In this document: piece after piece, positions 62,181 through 64,000 of the stretch | Layout of the letters: the number at the start of each line of letters is the position of its first letter | Position numbering within the stretch: position 1 is the first letter of the stretch | NCBI RefSeq assembly: GCF_030581005.1 | Contig: NZ_JAUQSX010000006.1 | Location: 275,745 to 339,744 of the forward strand | Length of the DNA stretch: 64,000 nucleotides | Source of the DNA: Hymenobacter mellowenesis | GTDB taxonomy: Bacteria > Bacteroidota > Bacteroidia > Cytophagales > Hymenobacteraceae | Direction of reading: 5' to 3' | Notes under the pieces: model-generated | The model's input: only the letters and a program-made list of their open reading frames with translations | The model's database searches: none | What the model was told of the DNA's origin: nothing | Position numbers and translations under genes: made by a program

Positions 62181-63631
62181 TAGTAGACATAGTTCTCTCT
62201 TTGGGGCTTTGCAGCCTGTATGCGGGCAATGCGCTGGGTCAGGGTATCAACCCGGTCGTCGTGAGCAGCATTGGGGAAGGCGAACAGCTCGGCTTGCATA
62301 CTATGTATGTAGCTTCCATCTATGAAAACCACCCGCTTGCTGGCGCAGAAAGGCACCACATCGTGGGCCCTGGCCACCTTATCGGTCGTCGGCGCCGGGG
62401 CTTCAACTACGTTCACGTTACCCCGCTTGCTAAAGCTCTGAAACACGGACTTCCCGTTCGCCTTGGGCTCCAGGTGCAATTGGCTCTTCACCGGGTCGTA
62501 GCCGTTGCGCTGTAAGAACTTCGGAATGTAATTGAGCAGGTCTTCGTATTCCAGCCAGCCAGCGTAGGATTCGCGTACGAACAGCGTGTTGTCCACGTAG
62601 CAGGTAGCCAGCAGCGCCGTAGGGTCATTCGCGGTATCAGCCGTCAGCGCCGTATCCGCGTCGAAGTGCCATACCACTTCCTGGTCTGCGGTAAGGCGCT
62701 GGAATTCCTCCCAGGTGATGGTTTGAAACCAGTTCTTCTTAAAGATGCCAGCGCTGCTGTCAGCCGGGTTCTGTAATACCTGAGCCGCGTAGGCGTAGGG
62801 CCCCAGCTCCACCTTGTAGTTGCGCAGGACCTCCCGGTTCAGGCGCACTGGGTCGAGCAGGTTATCATGCGCCTCGTAGAACGCCACCGCTGCCTGGGGC
62901 TTCACCAGCTTCCTGGTTTCCTCCGTCAGTTCCGCCGGCAGGCAGATGTGGTTGAGGTTCGGCTTCTTGCTGAGCAGATGGCCGCTGGGGTCTTCCGATA
63001 CTAGCCGCTGCATCACGGTCACGGTGACCGTGCGGGCCTTGTCGGTCTTCCGCGACGAGAGCGTTTCACCCAGGAAGTCGTTCGCCGCCTCGCGCTTGGG
63101 TTTTGAGTGTGCATCTCTAGCCGAAAGCGGGTCATCATTGAAAATGAAATCGGCGTGCTGCCCGGTGGCGGCACCACCGGTCGAGGCCGTCATATACTTG
63201 CCCAGCGCCAGGTTCTCGAACTCGGTCTTGCCGTCGTTCTCGCGGTTGAACACCACGCGTCCTGGATACCACTGCTGAAACTTCAGGCTCTTCAGGCACG
63301 CCCGCGCCTTGCCCGCGTTCTTGATACTAATCTTCGCCGCGTAGCTCGTGCCCAATATTCGAACCGAAGGACTGCGCAGGGTCACCCACGCTTCAAATAG
63401 TTGCAGGATGGTGCTCTTGCTGACACCGAAGGGGCAGTTGATGAGCACATCCGGCTGGCTCTCCTTGCGCTCCCAGGTCAAATACACCTGCTGCAACTCG
63501 TCGCACAGCAGCTGGAGGTGCCAGTTCAGCTTCAGCTCCACGGCTTCGATGGTTTCCCAGAAGCTTTTGAAGAACTCGTAAAAGTTGCGCCGTGCCCGTT
63601 CCGCGTATGCCGTTTCCAGTCTACTCAGCAT
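62180..63631 (-). CDS. Terminase large subunit
   Basis: The 483-residue packaging motor has an ATPase domain: a Walker-A-like loop (INCPFGVSKSTILQLFEAWV, variant) and Walker B (HADFIFNDDPLSARDAHSKP). The C-terminal nuclease domain has EVVWHFDADTALTADTANDP with the metal-binding Asp. Length and order fit a siphophage TerL. Confidence 0.92.
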   Translation of the reverse strand: MLSRLETAYAERARRNFYEFFKSFWETIEAVELKLNWHLQLLCDELQQVYLTWERKESQPDVLINCPFGVSKSTILQLFEAWVTLRSPSVRILGTSYAAKISIKNAGKARACLKSLKFQQWYPGRVVFNRENDGKTEFENLALGKYMTASTGGAATGQHADFIFNDDPLSARDAHSKPKREAANDFLGETLSSRKTDKARTVTVTVMQRLVSEDPSGHLLSKKPNLNHICLPAELTEETRKLVKPQAAVAFYEAHDNLLDPVRLNREVLRNYKVELGPYAYAAQVLQNPADSSAGIFKKNWFQTITWEEFQRLTADQEVVWHFDADTALTADTANDPTALLATCYVDNTLFVRESYAGWLEYEDLLNYIPKFLQRNGYDPVKSQLHLEPKANGKSVFQSFSKRGNVNVVEAPAPTTDKVARAHDVVPFCASKRVVFIDGSYIHSMQAELFAFPNAAHDDRVDTLTQRIARIQAAKPQRENYVY

Positions 63632-63872
63632 TATCGCGCTTGGCGATTTCTTGCAGCTCGATGTAGAGGGCGAGTTGTTCGTCGTTCCACTTCGTCGGGT
63701 CCAGGTCGCTTTCAGTCTTCGTGACCTCCTGTTCCACTTTCACCGTCGTGCCGTAAACATGGCGGCGTAGCTTCGACAGGTTCCAGCGGCGCACATCCGT
63801 CCGTAGCCGGGCGTGTGGCACGTTGTCCGCCGAGGTGAGAGCATCGGCAATCTCCACGATGTCCTCGGCCAT
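63621..63872 (-). CDS. Terminase small subunit, start unresolved
   Basis: Residues AEDIVEIADALTSADNVPHA and RTDVRRWNLSKLRRHVYGTT match TerS C-terminal parts. Family similarity continues upstream of the ATG (FSKLYEEARELQLDL) as far as an in-frame TAG at 63933-63935, so the gene is truncated, frameshifted or uses a non-standard start. It overlaps TerL by 11 nt. Confidence 0.6.
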   Translation of the reverse strand: MAEDIVEIADALTSADNVPHARLRTDVRRWNLSKLRRHVYGTTVKVEQEVTKTESDLDPTKWNDEQLALYIELQEIAKRDNAE

Positions 63873-63932
63873 GAGGTCGAGCTGTAGCTCTCGCGCCTCT
63901 TCGTACAGCTTACTAAACGCAGGGGCGGTGGT

Positions 63933-64000
63933 CTAATTCAGAGTGAGGTTGTGCTTGTCGATGACAATTTTAATACGGGCCGCGTGCATCGTCAGTGATT
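63933..64000 (-). other. Short frame entering at the window edge
   Basis: Upstream of the TAG at 63933 the same frame reads MHAARIKIVIDKHNLTLN, running off the window. It could be the end of another gene or the broken N-terminal part of TerS; it is too short to decide. Confidence 0.3.

Overview
The window looks like a chromosome segment of a GC-rich Bacteroidota member, most likely Hymenobacter or a close relative (Cytophagales). This rests on the gene families present (DUF2851, a LolA-like carrier, LytS/LytTR two-component proteins, PorT-like barrels, vWA lipoproteins), on the few recognisable Shine-Dalgarno sequences, and on long inverted repeats in most intergenic gaps. The genus is inferred, since no rRNA gene is present.

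Region 1 (1-16.2 kb) is ordinary chromosome: a XerD-like recombinase, FtsK, LolA, a Sel1-repeat protein, DUF2851, a membrane protein, a NeuD-like acyltransferase, TrhO, a nucleoside phosphorylase, a LuxC-type acyl-CoA reductase, a 2[4Fe-4S] ferredoxin and a YfbK-like vWA lipoprotein.

Region 2 (16.28-26.79 kb) is a 10.5 kb island between two imperfect ~77 bp direct repeats, each built around a terminator-like hairpin. Just inside one end is the tail of a tyrosine recombinase, and just inside the other a truncated, frameshifted serine recombinase. The cargo is secreted and envelope proteins, ending in a DUF2846 protein and a LytS/LytR-type sensor-regulator pair.

Region 3 (about 26.9 kb to the window end) is the left and central part of a siphovirus-type prophage. 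A tyrosine integrase is followed by an accessory zone (a secreted NUC-type nuclease, a HELLH protein, a controller-regulated type II restriction-modification system, and small DNA-binding-like proteins). Next comes a replication zone centred on a protein that appears to carry a PolA/T7-RNA-polymerase-type palm, accompanied by a three-copy 20-mer and DnaA-box-like repeats. A lipoprotein pair with an HELAH protease motif, a VRR-NUC protein and an HNH-like protein follow. From 44.7 kb to the end all genes are leftward: holin-like and coiled-coil membrane proteins, tail fibre and tip, tape measure, a tail-assembly chaperone pair joined by an A AAA AAG -1 frameshift site, tail tube, connectors, HK97-type capsid, protease, portal, large terminase and part of the small terminase. 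No endolysin was recognised, and the right end of the prophage lies outside.

The strongest leads for something new are the palm-domain protein with its repeats (35.6-37.8 kb), the operator-like palindrome cluster at 33.74-33.86 kb, and the coupled lipoprotein/metalloprotease pair at 39.4-41.4 kb. The frameshift site and the C-box-regulated restriction system are known types of mechanism seen here in clear form.
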